Position numbers and translations under genes: made by a program. The notes under the pieces were generated by a model. The model worked only from the letters and a program-made list of their open reading frames with translations, was not told the DNA's origin and did not search any database. Of a stretch of 64,000 nt of DNA, positions 22,849-35,394 are shown in pieces (within the stretch, counting starts at the first letter, position 1; every line of letters begins with the position of its first letter). This stretch comes from Blasia pusilla (lineage: Eukaryota > Marchantiophyta > Marchantiopsida > Blasiales), in NCBI GenBank assembly GCA_050084515.1, contig CM114273.1:44268001-44332000 (forward strand). Reading direction: 5' to 3'.

Positions 22849-25460
22849 TCGAATCGTGGTTATTTTTGCAATGATTGAGGCTCAATGGGAGCTTGCTGAA
22901 ATGGTATATGACTTAGAAAGAAAACCATGTGTAAAATGTAATCCTCTTGTAAGTTGGAAGGAAGTTGGTGTAGTCGACTTGACCTTCGTGGAGGTGGTAG
23001 CGCAAGTGTGGGCTCCATATCGTCCAATACTTGACCTCTTTCACCAAGTGTTGGTGGTGGATCAACATGAGTTGTGGGCCCTGAGGATGGTGTATCCTTG
23101 TCAGATTCATTTTGTGATTCCTCGTTCTTGGAGGCCTGAGGCCACTCTCGGTCATTTGATTGATGCTCTTTGGAGTGGGGAGTGTCTTCATCAAATATGA
23201 CGTGACGGCTCATAAACACCTTGTGGTGCTCCAAGGAGAAGAGCTTGTAAGCTTTCTCTCTAGTGCCATAGCCAATAAATATGCATCTCACACTTTTATC
23301 ATCAAGTTTTCTGCTCAATTCTTTTGGTATATGTGCATAAGCTCCACACCCAAAGATGCAAAGGTGTGAGACATTTGGTTTGATGCGAGTGAAGACTTCT
23401 TCAGGCATTTTCTCCTCCAAAGCCCTTGTTGGGCACTTTTTGAGGATGTAGATGGCCGTGTTTATGGCCTCTGCCTAGAGATAGTTGGGGAGATTTCACC
23501 CCTTCAACATGCATCTTGCTATCTCAACTACCATTCGATTCCTCCTCTCAACAATACCATTTTTTTTGGGGTGTAGGCCGTAGTAAGTTGATGACGGATG
23601 CCATGATCGCAACAAAAGGTCTTAAGTGCTTTCCCCATGAATTCACCTCCCCTATCCGTTCGTATCATCTTCACCTTTGAGGGCGGCTTGCCAAGGTGAA
23701 GATGCAAGGATCCCACTGCTGTAGTGGATTGAGTTCTCATCAATGTAAGAAATTTCTTGAGTATACCTAATGCATTGGATTTGTGTTGTTGGAAATAAAC
23801 CCACATAAATCTTGAATGGTCATCAACTAATAGCATGTAGTACCTTGCCCCTGATAGTAAAGCCGTTTGAATTGGTCCTCCAAGGTCGATGTGGACTAGG
23901 TGGAGGGGAGTTGGAGCCCTTGAGAGGGTATGTTTGTCAAACTTTTGCCTTGATTGCTTGCCTCGTAAGCAAGTGTCACAAGTGGATATTTCTCCATTTA
24001 ATTTAGGTAACCCTCTAACTATATTGTCGTTGCTTAACAACTTGAGGCCCTTTGTGTTAAAAAGCCCAAGTCTTTCATGCCAAACTTGTAGTTGGTTTGA
24101 AGATCTTCCAAATAGTTGAGGGCTCGACTTGCTAAGAAGTTGATATAGTTTTTCATACCTTACTCCTTAGGCAGCGACAAAATTTTTGGCCTCTCGTAAG
24201 AACTCGCATCCCTTGGAATAAAAAATACCTTCATTTTCTCTCTTTCGGTGATCTGGCCGATGGAGATAAGGTTGTGTGTTAAAGCTGGAATATGCCACAC
24301 ATCCTTGATTGTATAATCTTCACCCGAGGGCAATGTCACTTGCACATCTCCTTCCCCAATCGCAGAGTGAATGGAGCCGTCTCCAATTGATACTTCAGGT
24401 CCCCATTCATCAAAGGTTTGTAAGATGCGAACCAACCTTTATTTTTTATCATGTGGTTGCTGGCGCCGCTATCAATGAACCACTTGTCCACTTGGTTTGT
24501 GGTAACCAATGCCGAGATAAGTCCTTCTGCATCATCTTCACTTTCTGGTGTGAGTGCTCGATTGGTTCTCCCATTCTCGGCGAGGAAGCTTCGTTGCTTT
24601 TCTTGTGGTCTCATTGATCGATTGTGGCGATCATTCCTGTACCAACATTGATTGGAGTCATGGCCAATCTTACCACATATTGTGCACTCCTTCTTGCTGG
24701 TACTGCTATAGGTCTTACCATTGAACTTTTTCTCGGTGGTGCGGAAGGTTTGGGCCTTTGGTCCGGATGTGTTGCGCTCTTGTGATTGCCTTTCTTCATC
24801 TTGGCGAGGGAATGTTCCCTTCTTCGGGCTGAATAGAGCGCTAGGTCCCGACTCTTGTCCTTCTTGGGCAGCAAGGTCGTTGCGTCTCCTTTCTTCGTCA
24901 AGTAGGAATGTGCATAGTTAAGGAAAAGTAGGTGTCTTCTCTCTCCCGGCTAGAGAGTTTATGAAGTCCCCGTAGGAGTCTTGGGCCACACTATTCATCA
25001 TAGTGGCTGCCATGGTTTCATCATCAATCAAGACCTTAACTTCTGCCAAATCATCTCTTAGCTCTTTCATAATGCTGAGGTGTGAATACATAGTCGAGGT
25101 CGAGCTCATCTTCATTGAGTAAATTCGCCTTTGCAATGCCAGTTTTCTGGTCATGCTTGTGCTAGCATGAACCGCTTCAAGTGTAGTCCAAGCTTCCTTG
25201 GAGGTCTCTACATGTTTCAAATGAGGGATTTGAGAATCTCTCGTTGACATCATCAGAATTCCAAGGGCCTTTTGATCTCTCTTCTCGAAGTCTTTTGTGG
25301 CTCGAGCATCCATATTGGAGGTCTTCTCTTCTCTCCCATCAACTATATCGTAAAGATCAGATGCCATCAGAATGGCCTTCATCCTGTATCGCCAAGTGCC
25401 GTAATTGCTCTCATTGAGCTTGTGGCTCTCACTCAATATGTTGTCGGTAAGGCTCGTCAT
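22849..25460 (-). pseudogene. Copia gag, protease and integrase
   Basis: Gag begins at MTSLTDN (about 25,460), with LNESNYGTWRYRMKAIL typical of copia gag. After a frameshift near 24,910 comes a CCHC knuckle (CTICGKIGHDSNQC, 24,644-24,686). The protease has WFIDSGASNHM (about 24,480), with DSG as the active site. The pre-integrase zinc region shows CDTCLRGKQSRQKF, and the core shows LVHIDLGGP, LLVDDHSRFMWVYF and IRTDRGGEF. A missing base in an A-run near 23,566 shifts the frame just before the catalytic Glu. A TAG at 23,475-23,477 stands where copia proteins have Trp. A last frame (23,420-22,860) holds the integrase C-terminal region (KCIFIGY-like, RHVIFDE) up to the internal deletion. Confidence 0.9.
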
Positions 25461-25894
25461 CTTTGATCTTGATAGGTGCTCGCTTCGATCTTGCTGGTCC
25501 TCCTTGCCTGCATATGATCGACTTCTGATTGCTAGTCTTCTTCCTCTTCTCTCAGCTTGATATTTGTCCCTGTGAAGAAAGAAAAATAAGGTACAAACAG
25601 GGTATACACTTCTCTTCACTTGCATGCTCCTTTTTTCTATCCAGAGTTATGTTCTATTTTCACTGTATGTGAGTAACTCTCACTGGGAGTATGCTTACTG
25701 TCCTGTCAAAATGGTAGAGAGTTCTGCCCTGTCCTATTCTCTTGTATATGAGTACCAATCTCACTCGGAGTAGGAAGTAGCTCTCGTAATAACTCAGGTG
25801 CAGTTTCAGCTTGTGAGAAATTGCTAGAGATCTCACGCGTAATGTGTTCGAGTTTCAGTTTGTAAGAAATTGTTAGAAATTTCACATGAAACCT

Positions 25895-25905
25895 GCTCTG
25901 ATACC
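25895..25905 (-). promoter_or_regulatory. Primer-binding site
   Basis: GGTATCAGAGC directly follows the 5' LTR (one base apart) and is complementary to the 3' part of initiator methionine tRNA, the usual copia primer. Confidence 0.85.
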
Positions 25906-25906
25906 G

Positions 25907-26110
25907 TGAAGTTTATTTCAGCAATTCTGCTGAAATAAACTTTTATACATGAGCTAAGTGCTCGTTGGAGCCTAACTACGATGAGCCTAACTCGTCTATG
26001 CAGCGTTGACGTTGCACCCAACTCGCCTCTGCAGCGTTTACGTTGAAGCCTAACTCGCCTCTGCAGCCTTTACGTTGAAGCCTCCTTGTTGCCGTTTACA
26101 CATTTCAACA
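25907..26110 (-). repeat. Copia 5' LTR
   Basis: Bounded by TG...CA; contains two tandem copies of an AACTCGCCTCTGCAGC(G/C)TTTACGTTGAAGCC unit (plus-strand order). Confidence 0.88.
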
Positions 26111-26115
26111 ACATC

Positions 26116-27698
26116 GTCATAGTGCACATCGACATTTCAAGTGCAATGTTGAGTCAGCCAGCTTCAGTTCAATTCCATATCGTGTGTAGTTGCTGTGTTG
26201 GTCAGTCTTTGCATCGTTATCATTTTACATACCACCGATGCTCATTTTTCTCAAAAATTAGACAACCTCCACGTATGCATTTGGTTCGGCTGGTTGAACT
26301 TGCTCAATAAACATTTACTAGTAAGAATGAGGTCTTTTGAACAGGAGACACCTTGGTGCTCCTACCATAGCTTCTGCTTTGCCAGCTGCGCAGTACGTCT
26401 CAACTACTATGCCTCGGCTGATTTCTTGAGGAACTCAGTGTTTTCTTTGCTATTACATGCTCTGTCTGCATTGGAGTGACAGAAATTTATCTGTTTAGCG
26501 ACCTTTCCTTCTTTATGATCTTATCTGTACCATGAAGTAGTTCCGACATCAGCATTCTGTGTGCACGCACCTCCTCTTCGCCATTTATGAGGTATTTTCC
26601 TGTCACTTCGGTACATTGTTGTTTATCTACGGCAACGCATCCTATTTGCTCCAGATAGTATTACTACCATATTCATTCCCAATTACTGAAACAGTAGTTA
26701 TGTCATACGGATGGTCTCATGTTGCCGCTCGCTATTAACAGTTTTCGCATTTCGACTGCGTCTGTTCAGCACTAGTAATCCCAACCGACATGAACCGATT
26801 GGAGCATTTCAGTTCATCCCCACGAGATTCAATGTCGATGTACGTCTCTCGTAGCATCGATATGGTGTGAACATCGCTCTCGTAGATTCGACAGCAACAC
26901 AGATGCCTCTGCTCGGTATCTCAAGTGAGTTAGTTCTTGTGTTCTGCATTTGTAGTGCTGTAGTTTCTGAATTTCGTATTGGAACCAAATAGCCGGCAGA
27001 TATTTAGCGCACCTAGTGTTACTCTCTAATGCATTTGTGTTCTATTTATCAGCTTTGTTGAGGTCTCCGGCTGCCGTTACATAACATGTAAACAGACGGT
27101 GTTTCACGTACAGGGCGCTGGGTCCATTCAACAACTCCGATGTCTACCAACCCTGCGATAGTGCCTTGTTCCAGCCAGTTTGTCCACTCAGTTCAACTCA
27201 GGTACTAGATATGTTTCCACCTCTTCCTACTTGTTTTGGTTAGCATTATTTTAACCTCGTGATTGACCACCAATTACTCTGCACGATGCTGACTTGCCGT
27301 TCTATTGGGCACTATTTTGTAGGCTTACCACTTAACTCAACTGAGCAGCAACAATTTACAGCAATGATCAATAATACATGCACTGTACACTATATCTAGT
27401 GGTAGTAGGCAGTATTAAACTTCTCAACCTACTCTTTCAGCGCACTTTAGGTGCTCATATTTTTCCTGCCTACAAGGTAGAATATTTCATGTGGTGAATT
27501 CTTATATTTCATTGGTTTTCACAACTTCATACACAATACCGACCCACTATCATGGGAATTTTCTCATAATATCTATATTATTATTGAAAAGTGCCTTTCT
27601 TTATTTGACCTGTGATAACAGAAAAGTGTTTCATGTCTTATAAAAGAAAATAATTTTAGAGGACAGTAATCCTTCTATGTAATCCTTCTATGCAATTC
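26116..27698. other. Intergenic region downstream of the broken ankyrin gene
   Basis: No gene is recognised. On the minus strand AATAAA occurs at about 27,600, roughly 100 bases after the last stop of the ankyrin gene, and could be its old polyadenylation signal. Confidence 0.45.
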
Positions 27699-30600
27699 TC
27701 AGACTTCTTGTCCCTTTCTGTTCTCATCAATTTTCAGAATATGTTTAGCTGTCAGTAACCAATTCGCAATGTTTCTTCTTCTATAGACAGGAATCCTTCT
27801 ATGGGCAGCAAGATTTGTGAAATGTGTACCACGAGAGAACGAAAAGAGACTAAGAAGAGAAATTGGGATTCCTATCAAAGCTGTGACCATCATACTCGTC
27901 CGGTACTTCGTCGAGGGTGGCAGAACCGCAAAACCCGCCGCTGTGAAGGCCCCCAAGACACATATGATTGAGATGGCCAAGAGTGATGAGGTGATGTTCA
28001 ACCAGAACCGCATCTGTCGGACCATCTTTCCTGATGTAATAAGTTGAAGAACCCGTGGCTTGCAGTACTGCCCCAGCTCCACAGATCACCGTAGCTACGG
28101 CCATAAAGAATGAAAGGCTGTTGAATACCCAGAAAGCTCGAACAGAAGGGTAATGCGCAGTTGCCGCAAAAGATTCAGTTGAACCTGGTGGAGGACCTGG
28201 ATCAGCGAACAGCTGGTAATTTATGTACCCGAGAGGCGGTTGAAGCCATCCAGCGAATGTAACGCTAGCAATGACGGCAGCTCCTACGAGGATTGCATTT
28301 GAAGAGTCAGCGAGAACTTGACGATCGCTGCGAAGCTTGTCGATTTCGTCCTTCACGTCGGAGTCACCAAGCAGAAGTTTCTCGACAACTTTGAAGACAG
28401 AGAACATGAAGTCCTTGTTCTCTCTAAACTCCGACTGTCGTTCGATAACAATTCCCAATGGCGTCTCACCCCACTTATCCTTTTCTGTAGTTCTCGCCTG
28501 GGATTTTTTGTGCAGTAGGAAGCTCACTACGCCTACGTGACCCCCATGAGCAGCATAATGCAAGGGCGTCCACCCGAGGGTCTTACAACGCCTATTCACG
28601 CTAGCTCGATATGGTGGCCATTTCCAGAGAAATTCAAAGTCGTTGCTGAGCCCCCTAAACGCGATGTAGTGCATCAGTGTCAACCCATCATAATGGTGCT
28701 CCTCGCGAAACGCTTGCATCAGATTGCTATGATCCAGTGGGTTTGTCGGGCCGTAACATCGTGTCATCATGCCCCCCACCAATTGAGAAAGCCCTTCTAA
28801 GGAAATTTCAGCCATGTCGATGTCACGCTCAAACTTGGGGGCGACTGCAACATCATAAGTTGTTACAATCGTCGGAATCAAAGCTCTTTCTAGCTCTTTA
28901 AAAGCTTCGAGGTTCAGATCGAACCCCTTGATTTGTCGAGGGTCCACGAAGACGTCAGTACCCTCTAACTCAGTGTCGTAGAGACTAGAATTGTCAAATA
29001 CAACGTCCACAATTGACTTCCTGCGGCTATCTGTCACAGGAATGTTGAGAGCCTGACTATTTGTCACAGCAATGTTGAGAGACTGACTATTTGTCCCAGG
29101 AATGTTGAGAGCCTGACTATTTGTCACAGGAATGTTGAGAGCCCTACTATTTGTCGCAGTGAGGTTGAGAGACCTTCCTGGAGACAGACAGTGGCGGAAG
29201 AAGCATCGATTCCCACGTCGCAAAGCCAACTGCAGAGGTGTATCCCCTCTTGAATCCGAAGCGTTTACATCTACTGACACAACTCCAAGTACACGCCTCA
29301 GTAGGCAAGCTTCCGGTACGCATGATTCCGTTTCATCGGTATCCTGCGTACCGATGACAACGCTGATACGGATGATACGAGGCCGCTCATTATCAGCGAG
29401 GTAGTGTACAAACGTGCGGCCACGGGAATCTTGGGAACTTGAGTAGTCAACCAATCTCATATATGCATCCACGAAACGTATCACAAAGTATTCCTCTTCA
29501 CCAGGATTGACACTGAAACTCTCAAGGATTACCTCCTTCCAATCTCCGGAACCAGATTCGGGCTTGAGCGACCTCCAATATTCCATCAAAACGTTATGTA
29601 TTTCGTCATGCTCCTCACTTTTGAAAATCCCATCCCCAGTGTCTGAATCAATGAAATCCACACTATCTAAACCACGAACTTCGTTCTTGGACTTCTTGAA
29701 GTCAGAATTCAGAGTAACGATGCTAGGACTAGGACTTGCAAAAGAATCTTTCGACGTCTGCTTTTTCGACACCTTATACCTGTTAGATACTGTGTAGCTG
29801 AGCAGAAGCAAAAATTTTGTCACCAAGGGATCGGCACTGGGATGTCGTGCGAATTGATGTACCTTCAATACTAGAGCTAAATAAACCTTCAACAATTGTA
29901 CCACGACCTTCAAGTGATAACCTTGTGCAGCCAAGTGGAGAGCAGTAAATTTGGTGGAAGAGAGCCTCTGTCCCATCATTTTCAGAAAGGCAGCCTTCCG
30001 AGATCTTTCCTCCTGTGACGTCGAAAAGTCAAGAAGACGCATCTCCGGTCCCATATATATCGCAGATTTTGCCTCGAGCGCACCAAAACTTGGTGGGTCA
30101 TATCCAGAATATATTTCTTCGGAGTCCCCTTCTTCTTCAAGCAGCAGATTCAACACAGAGTAGTGACCTCCCTTTGCAGCCGCATGAACGCAACTGTAGT
30201 TATCTGCATTGCATATCAGCGGATCTGCCCCGGCATTCAAGAGCATCCTCACGAACCGCTCATCTCCCCTTTCACAGGCGATGATCAAGGCTGTGTTGCC
30301 TCTGCCTGAGCCTCCATCTTGTGCATTGATGAACTTCATCCCGATTTCATGGTCCATTTCCTCAACTTTGCTGAGAATCAATTCAAAAGGAGCGTACCTC
30401 TTGGAGTTAACAGCCTGATGTAGGGAGGTCGACCCTTTCTTATTGTGGATACTCAAGTCAGCCCCGCGTTGCATAAGAATCTCCGCTACTCGCTCATTAC
30501 CGTTTACCAAAGCAAGCATCAGAGCCGTGTCACCATTTGAATCTTGAGTGTTTATGGTAGGGGAACGAGGATGATCCAAGAGGATCTTCACGACTTCAAA

Positions 30601-31472
30601 TTGATCGTTGAATGCAGCCGCATGCAGGCAGTTCCACCCTTTATCATTTGTCAGGAGCGTTTCGGCATTGTTTTCGAGAAGCCCCTTTACAACTTCGACA
30701 TCGCCGGCCCCAGAAGCAAGTATCAGATGTGTCGTGCGAGGCACACCGTCGTTGGACGAGATGAACTCAATCCCATCGCCTATTTGGAGCTCACTGATGG
30801 TTGACTCCGTAAGCTCTTCACGGAAATCTTGAAGTGTTTTCACCACATCAACGTGCCTGTTAGATGCAGCCACAGAATGACAACTTCGACCTCTGTTGTT
30901 CCGGATACTCAAAGACGCACCATGTTCCAGTAGAATCTTCACGACAGACGTATTGCCCCTTGCACAAGCAAGCAAGAGAGCTGTATTTCCTTCGCCATCT
31001 ACTGCATTCACCTGAATTCCTGGCTGATTTAGAAGAAGCTTCAGCACTCCTTCGTGGTTCTTTGCTGCCCCGAGATGTAAAGCTGTCAAGCCTGGCCATG
31101 AATTGCGTCTAGCGTTCACAAGTAAGCTTTTTCCATCGGGGTTCTGGCGATCTAAGAGCGTTAGAATTCTATCAGTCCGACCTTCGGCGACAGCTGAACA
31201 CATCAAGTCCTCCGCCTCATATTTGTTGAAGGCCCTACTTTGAAAAGAATGTCAAACGCAGGGGATTCCATGATAGATGGTGTTTCCACCGAGCTGCAAC
31301 CAGGATCGAGACCTCCTTTTGATCTTGACCGTTGCAATGGGGTCTCTCCTGGAAAAAAAATGCTATCTCCAGCTGCCTGACGCAAGCTTTCCGCGGACAC
31401 TAAATCCCTCGCAGCTCTCTTAGTACTAGTTCTTAGACAGCTGCCAAATCCGTTATCAGCTGCACTTCCTAT
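27699..31472 (-). pseudogene. Ankyrin-repeat protein with PGG-type membrane domain, frameshifted paralog
   Basis: An 1118-codon frame (to 27,850, ATG at 31,203) encodes many ankyrin repeats in its N-terminal third (TALHLGAAKNHEGVLKLLL-type units), a charged middle, two further ankyrin pairs, and a PGG-type domain starting DSSNAILVGAAVIASVTFAGW near residue 980. It parallels the gene at 39,577-43,311 throughout. Relative to that gene it has three probable lesions. No in-frame ATG is found at the expected start; an ATA at about 31,470 is the best match. A frameshift near 31,210-31,250 joins an upstream frame (LRQAAGDS, matching LRQAVEDG). One extra base near 28,025 throws the last two membrane segments into another frame (28,024-27,699). 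Plant relatives such as ACD6 act in membranes in defence signalling. This copy is probably dead, unless the shifts are assembly errors. Confidence 0.7.
29025..29165. repeat. 30-bp in-frame minisatellite inside the ankyrin pseudogene
   Basis: About four and a half copies of a 30-bp unit (with TGTTGAGAGCCTGACTATTT at its core) encode the ten-residue unit NSQALNIPVT. The paralog at 39.6 kb has a single unexpanded sequence at this point (NLAATNKDGDS). The expansion lies in the linker after an ankyrin pair. Confidence 0.85.
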
Positions 31473-33515
31473 GCTTGAGTTTCTGTAGAACTCTCAGGAG
31501 TCGATCTGCTGCTCGAGACACTGAGTTCATCCAAACTAGCCTAGATTGCATGATTACACACCTCCCGCATGACAGAGCTGTCCATCTGATCGAGAGAGAC
31601 TCAGCTCACTCCGAAAATTTCTCTACCTGTTGACAGCCACAACGAACTCACGTGATGTCAGCTCATCGTGAATTTGATTAGTCACCTGATCCAAACTTCT
31701 CGAGATTGCATGAGTACACACACCCCGCTCTCTCGCCCCACGCAAACACTTCGCAATCATGGTGAAACTCACTGTACCTCGAAGGTTGACGAGACAGAAC
31801 TGGGCAGAGCTCACACTTTCTCCATTGACCTGGCCTTGGTATGTTGTTGGCCTCCGCCCTGCTCCACATCAATCTGCACTTCTGCAATAGTTGAGGCATG
31901 CTCCGTCGAAGCTTGTGCCTCGAATTTATACCACAATTCTCTCCACGGCGTCTCACTTAACTCAAGCCCGACTCGTCTCAGTTGTGTTCCAAGCTTAATT
32001 TCCATTAGTGTCTAAATTACATTCGCATAAGTGCTGGAAACTCAAACAATCCTGAGGTGAACGAAATCATTGAAGGTCATTTCGCTCAGTCTCGAAAACG
32101 AAGAACTCATGTTCATGGACCTCCTTGAAATCCGATGGAAGATCCCGAAACGAATCCAACGAAAAGAAATTCACCGAGACTGTCGCGGCGTCCATGATGG
32201 CGGAAACCAGGTAGGGTATACCCTGACTAAATACGCTCGTAGTCTTCCGAATATTCTAAACTTTTCAGTGGAGCTGTTCCCCATTCTTTACTTCCTCTGT
32301 CTTTTTCATTAAGGAATACAGTAAGGGTACCAGAGTATTCTTCCACCAGCTATAGACCTCGTCAATGCACTAGTATTTTCTAAACTCCCTAGGACGCGTT
32401 AAGTGTTTCACTCTTTCTTCTTCATTTATGAACAAGAATAGATGTTCCAAGCCAGGATCCCAGAAATTTTTAAATAATTTTTCAAGCCACGATCTCAGAA
32501 ATTTTAAGAGAATTTTTCAAGCCAGGATCCCAGAACTTTTTAAATAATTTTTCAGGCCAGGATGAGAAACATTATTGTTATCATTACCGAACACTTTTCA
32601 TTTTCTACCTTCCAGACACTATTTAGAATTCACCCAAAGGAAAGCCCTTTCAGCTTCCGAGTTCTTACTATTTCATCTTTGGCTCATAAATATTCAAAAT
32701 TTGTAGGTTAAGTACATCAGAATAAGAGAACCGATCCGACAACAGCACTTTTCAGTTGTTCAACTTCCACAAAAGTGACAATAGAATAAGAAAGATTCAA
32801 TCCGAACTATTCCTCTAAACGTTTGTGAAACTTTTGAAAAAAATTGGATTGTGTGGGTTTTCGCTAGAAAAAATTATGCTCCTCATTCATGGAGGGGAGC
32901 CCGATAGAATATTCAGGATAGAACTTTGAAAAAGAAAAGTTAAGGAATATTCTAATTATGCCAAAATTTGATAGTAAGGTGGTTTAATTTTTGTATTATT
33001 CCCCACTATAATAGTAGAGAGGGTGGACACAATTTCCCAATTTGGTGTGCTTGTGTGTTCCACTAGTCTAGAAGAGGGAAAACAAAGGTTGTGTGTGGAA
33101 AACCATAAACTTTGTTTGCCTTATGGATGATCTTGTTTGTGCTTGAAATTTTCTAGCACTCTTTAAAATCCGGCATTGTAGATTGGGACGAGTAACATAT
33201 GCTCGTTGTGTGTATGATGAAGAGATTTTTTAACCATGATAGTGTGATTGTAAATCCATTTGTGGATTGTATATTTTTCATGAGAAATGGAAGACTTGAT
33301 TGAAAAAGGTGATTGTGTGATTCTAAATGTTTGTAAATGATCACGGATGTATGATCCATGGATGTATTTTGTGTCATCATGTCACTGTTGTTGAAATCTT
33401 TTTGTAACGATCTTTTCCTTTTGGATTTTGATAAAAGACAAGATGGAGTTGCCGCTTCAACGAGGACACCTTAGGCCCTCGTTGGTGTTTGCTCTCTCTC
33501 TAAACCAATGAGGGC
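31473..33515. other. Upstream region of the ankyrin pseudogene and intergenic DNA
   Basis: No gene is recognised. A block CCAAACT-x-x-C-x-x-GATTGCATGA-x-TACACAC occurs at about 31,531 and again 160 bases on at about 31,691, suggesting a local duplication in the old promoter. The rest is AT-rich. Confidence 0.4.
32448..32570. repeat. 35-bp tandem repeat
   Basis: Units start at 32,448, 32,483, 32,518 and 32,553 with CAAGCCAGGATCCCAGAA or a close variant, so the period is exactly 35 bp. Three full copies and a partial fourth. Confidence 0.85.
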
Positions 33516-33857
33516 CTAAGGAGTCCTCTGAGCGAGGTGAGTGTCACTCGTCTTCACACAACTATGCAAGAATTTAGCAATCTGAATCCGATTCTGCCCA
33601 GCCATGAATGCGAGAACCTTGGGAGCTCGGTGATCAAAGAGATCCTCGAAAGTCAAGCCAAATATGATTGTGAACGGTGTTGTCAAAGAGGTAGTGATGT
33701 TCATCATCAATAAGTCCCGAGTTGCAAAATCTACATAATCTGTCCTTCCTTTTCTTCAGTGAGAATTTTCCTTTCTCAATCTCAAGGTCAGTAGAGCATC
33801 TAAATCTCGCTAATGTATGACGTAACTTAGTGAGAATGGGGGCAGAGATATAAGAGG

Positions 33858-33860
<3 letters not shown>
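33516..33860 (-). pseudogene. C-terminal tail of a LINE reverse-transcriptase protein
   Basis: The minus strand reads LTKLRHTLARFRCSTDLEIE, then a cysteine motif RLCRFCNSGLIDDEHHYLFD. This is the zinc-binding C-terminal region common in LINE proteins of the endonuclease-reverse transcriptase type (CRFC...DEEHFLF). A frameshift near 33,640-33,700 separates it from the final GLTFEDLF...FLHSC part. Nothing upstream of this tail is recognisable, so the copy is strongly truncated at its 5' end, as usual for LINEs. It is distinct from the endonuclease-type element at 1 and 56 kb. Confidence 0.65.

Positions 33861-33895
<35 letters not shown>
33861..33895. repeat. GA microsatellite
   Basis: About 17 uninterrupted GA units. 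Confidence 0.95.
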
Positions 33896-33897
<2 letters not shown>

Positions 33898-35394
33898 CAC
33901 ACCATGGAGAGTTTATTGTGAGAATTTTGATTGATTAATTGGAGATATTTTGGTACTTCTCCTCATGTTATGTGGATTCCATGAGTTAACATGGGATCGT
34001 ACGTGTTTGTGTGTTTGTTCGGTGAGATCGATGTATGTTATGTAGTGATATGTATACGACAAAGAAGAGACAAGAGACCCAAAACACAAGATCCCCACTG
34101 CCATAGTCAAAACGACCGAGAGTGGGAACTTTGCCAAACTTTGCAAGTATGGGGCTATATCCATGACATAAACATAAGCCATCATCTTCTCCGGATGGAG
34201 GAGAGCAAGGAGGGGTTCCACCACGACAAGGGTCATCACACCAATACCAACAAGGTTGATTGTCAAAAATCCTCAGAGGCGTACTATCTTCTTTGGATGG
34301 ACGCAACAAAATTGGCCAACCGAAGAGGAGATATGTGACGAGAATGAAGATGAAGGGCAAGTCCCATTGGGCGGGAAGATTTTTACAATAGAAGAGATAT
34401 TTTGGATGACCTTAACTTGTAATATGAGCTTTGATGGGCCCAGAGAGAGTTCTCATCACCTTGTACATAGCGACGTTGTTCCCATAACCGTTTGAGGGAA
34501 GAGTGCTCCAATTAAAAACAAGGTTATATCTCGTCTATTATAGTTGGAGAGTTAAATAACAAATTCCCAACGCTTTTTTTATTTGGAAGAAAAATTTAAC
34601 ACTTTGAAGGCAAAGCACTTGGTCCAACAGTTGTCTAAAGAGCACAAGAGACTAACAAGAGAGAAGGAGAAGATAATGAATGAATCTATTTCCAGAGATG
34701 AGCTCCATAAAAGACAAAGAACTATAATGGTTGACCATACGGAGCAATTGGAGCAGGGCATATGAATCCATCGTGGCAAGACGATAGCAAGGAATGGATG
34801 AATTGCTACAATGGAGAGCAAGGGCCAACGTGGGAGAAATCACTGCCAAGACAACTTTGCACGAGGGTCATCTCATGAAGGAGGTTGATATAATCCTATT
34901 TGCATCTATTGAGCAATTTCGGCCTCATGCTCTTTGCGTAGCATGGGACAATGTTGTGGATCCAAATGTTGCCAACTATGCTACTTTGTTGTAGGCCCCA
35001 ACACCTCTCAATCCAAGTAGACAAGGGCAAGATCTGTCTGATTGGATGAAGGCAATCGATGTAGTTGAAGGAGGGGCCCTCACGCCAAAAAATTGGCCCA
35101 AATGCGTAATCTATTTCAACCCCGTTGCCATAGAAGGTTGCCACATGACAAACACATGTAAAGCTTCTTATCCACACTATCTTCAAAAGGCCATGTTACT
35201 ATCTTACAAGTGTCCAACTTATAGACAACCTTGGTTTGGAAGAATGTATCACTTTTTTGGCATATCTTTCTACACTCCTTATAGTAATGCACCACCTATA
35301 TATCACAAGCAAATCCAAGAGCAACATAATCTCACTTTTAACTAGGGACATCGTAGTCCCCAATCCAATCACAAACCCGAAGTGAACATAGATA
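33896..35394. other. Intergenic region with unassigned coding-like scraps
   Basis: The minus strand at about 34,270-33,990 has a hydrophobic frame (NLVGIGVMTLVVVEPLLALL) with two membrane-like segments. The plus strand has a lysine/glutamate-rich helical frame at 34,583-34,765 and a further frame at 35,046-35,345. None matches a family I know and none links to its neighbours. They may be pieces of decayed elements. Confidence 0.35.

Larger units (their letters stand above)
21322..26110 (-). mobile_element. Ty1/copia LTR retrotransposon, nearly complete, inactive
   Basis: LTRs lie at 21,322-21,546 and 25,907-26,110. Each begins TGTTGAAAT and ends CTTCA on the element strand. A primer-binding site (GGTATCAGAGC, matching initiator tRNA-Met) follows the 5' LTR at 25,895-25,905. 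A polypurine tract (TTTAGGGAGGA) precedes the 3' LTR near 21,550. Flanking 5-mers are ACATA (21,317) and ACATC (26,111), a probable target duplication with one change. Inside, in order on the minus strand, are gag with a zinc knuckle, protease, integrase, reverse transcriptase and RNase H, the copia order. Frameshifts, a TAG at 23,475-23,477 and an internal deletion at about 22,849 inactivate it. LTR lengths differ by about 20 bp, partly through gain or loss of a short internal repeat. Confidence 0.93.

Noticed and set aside
29132-31112. Plus-strand frames across the ankyrin pseudogene
   Set aside because: Shadows of the repeat-rich minus-strand coding sequence.
33986-34360. Hydrophobic minus-strand frames as a membrane protein gene
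   Set aside because: Two overlapping frames share the hydrophobicity, neither has a family motif, and stops cut both.
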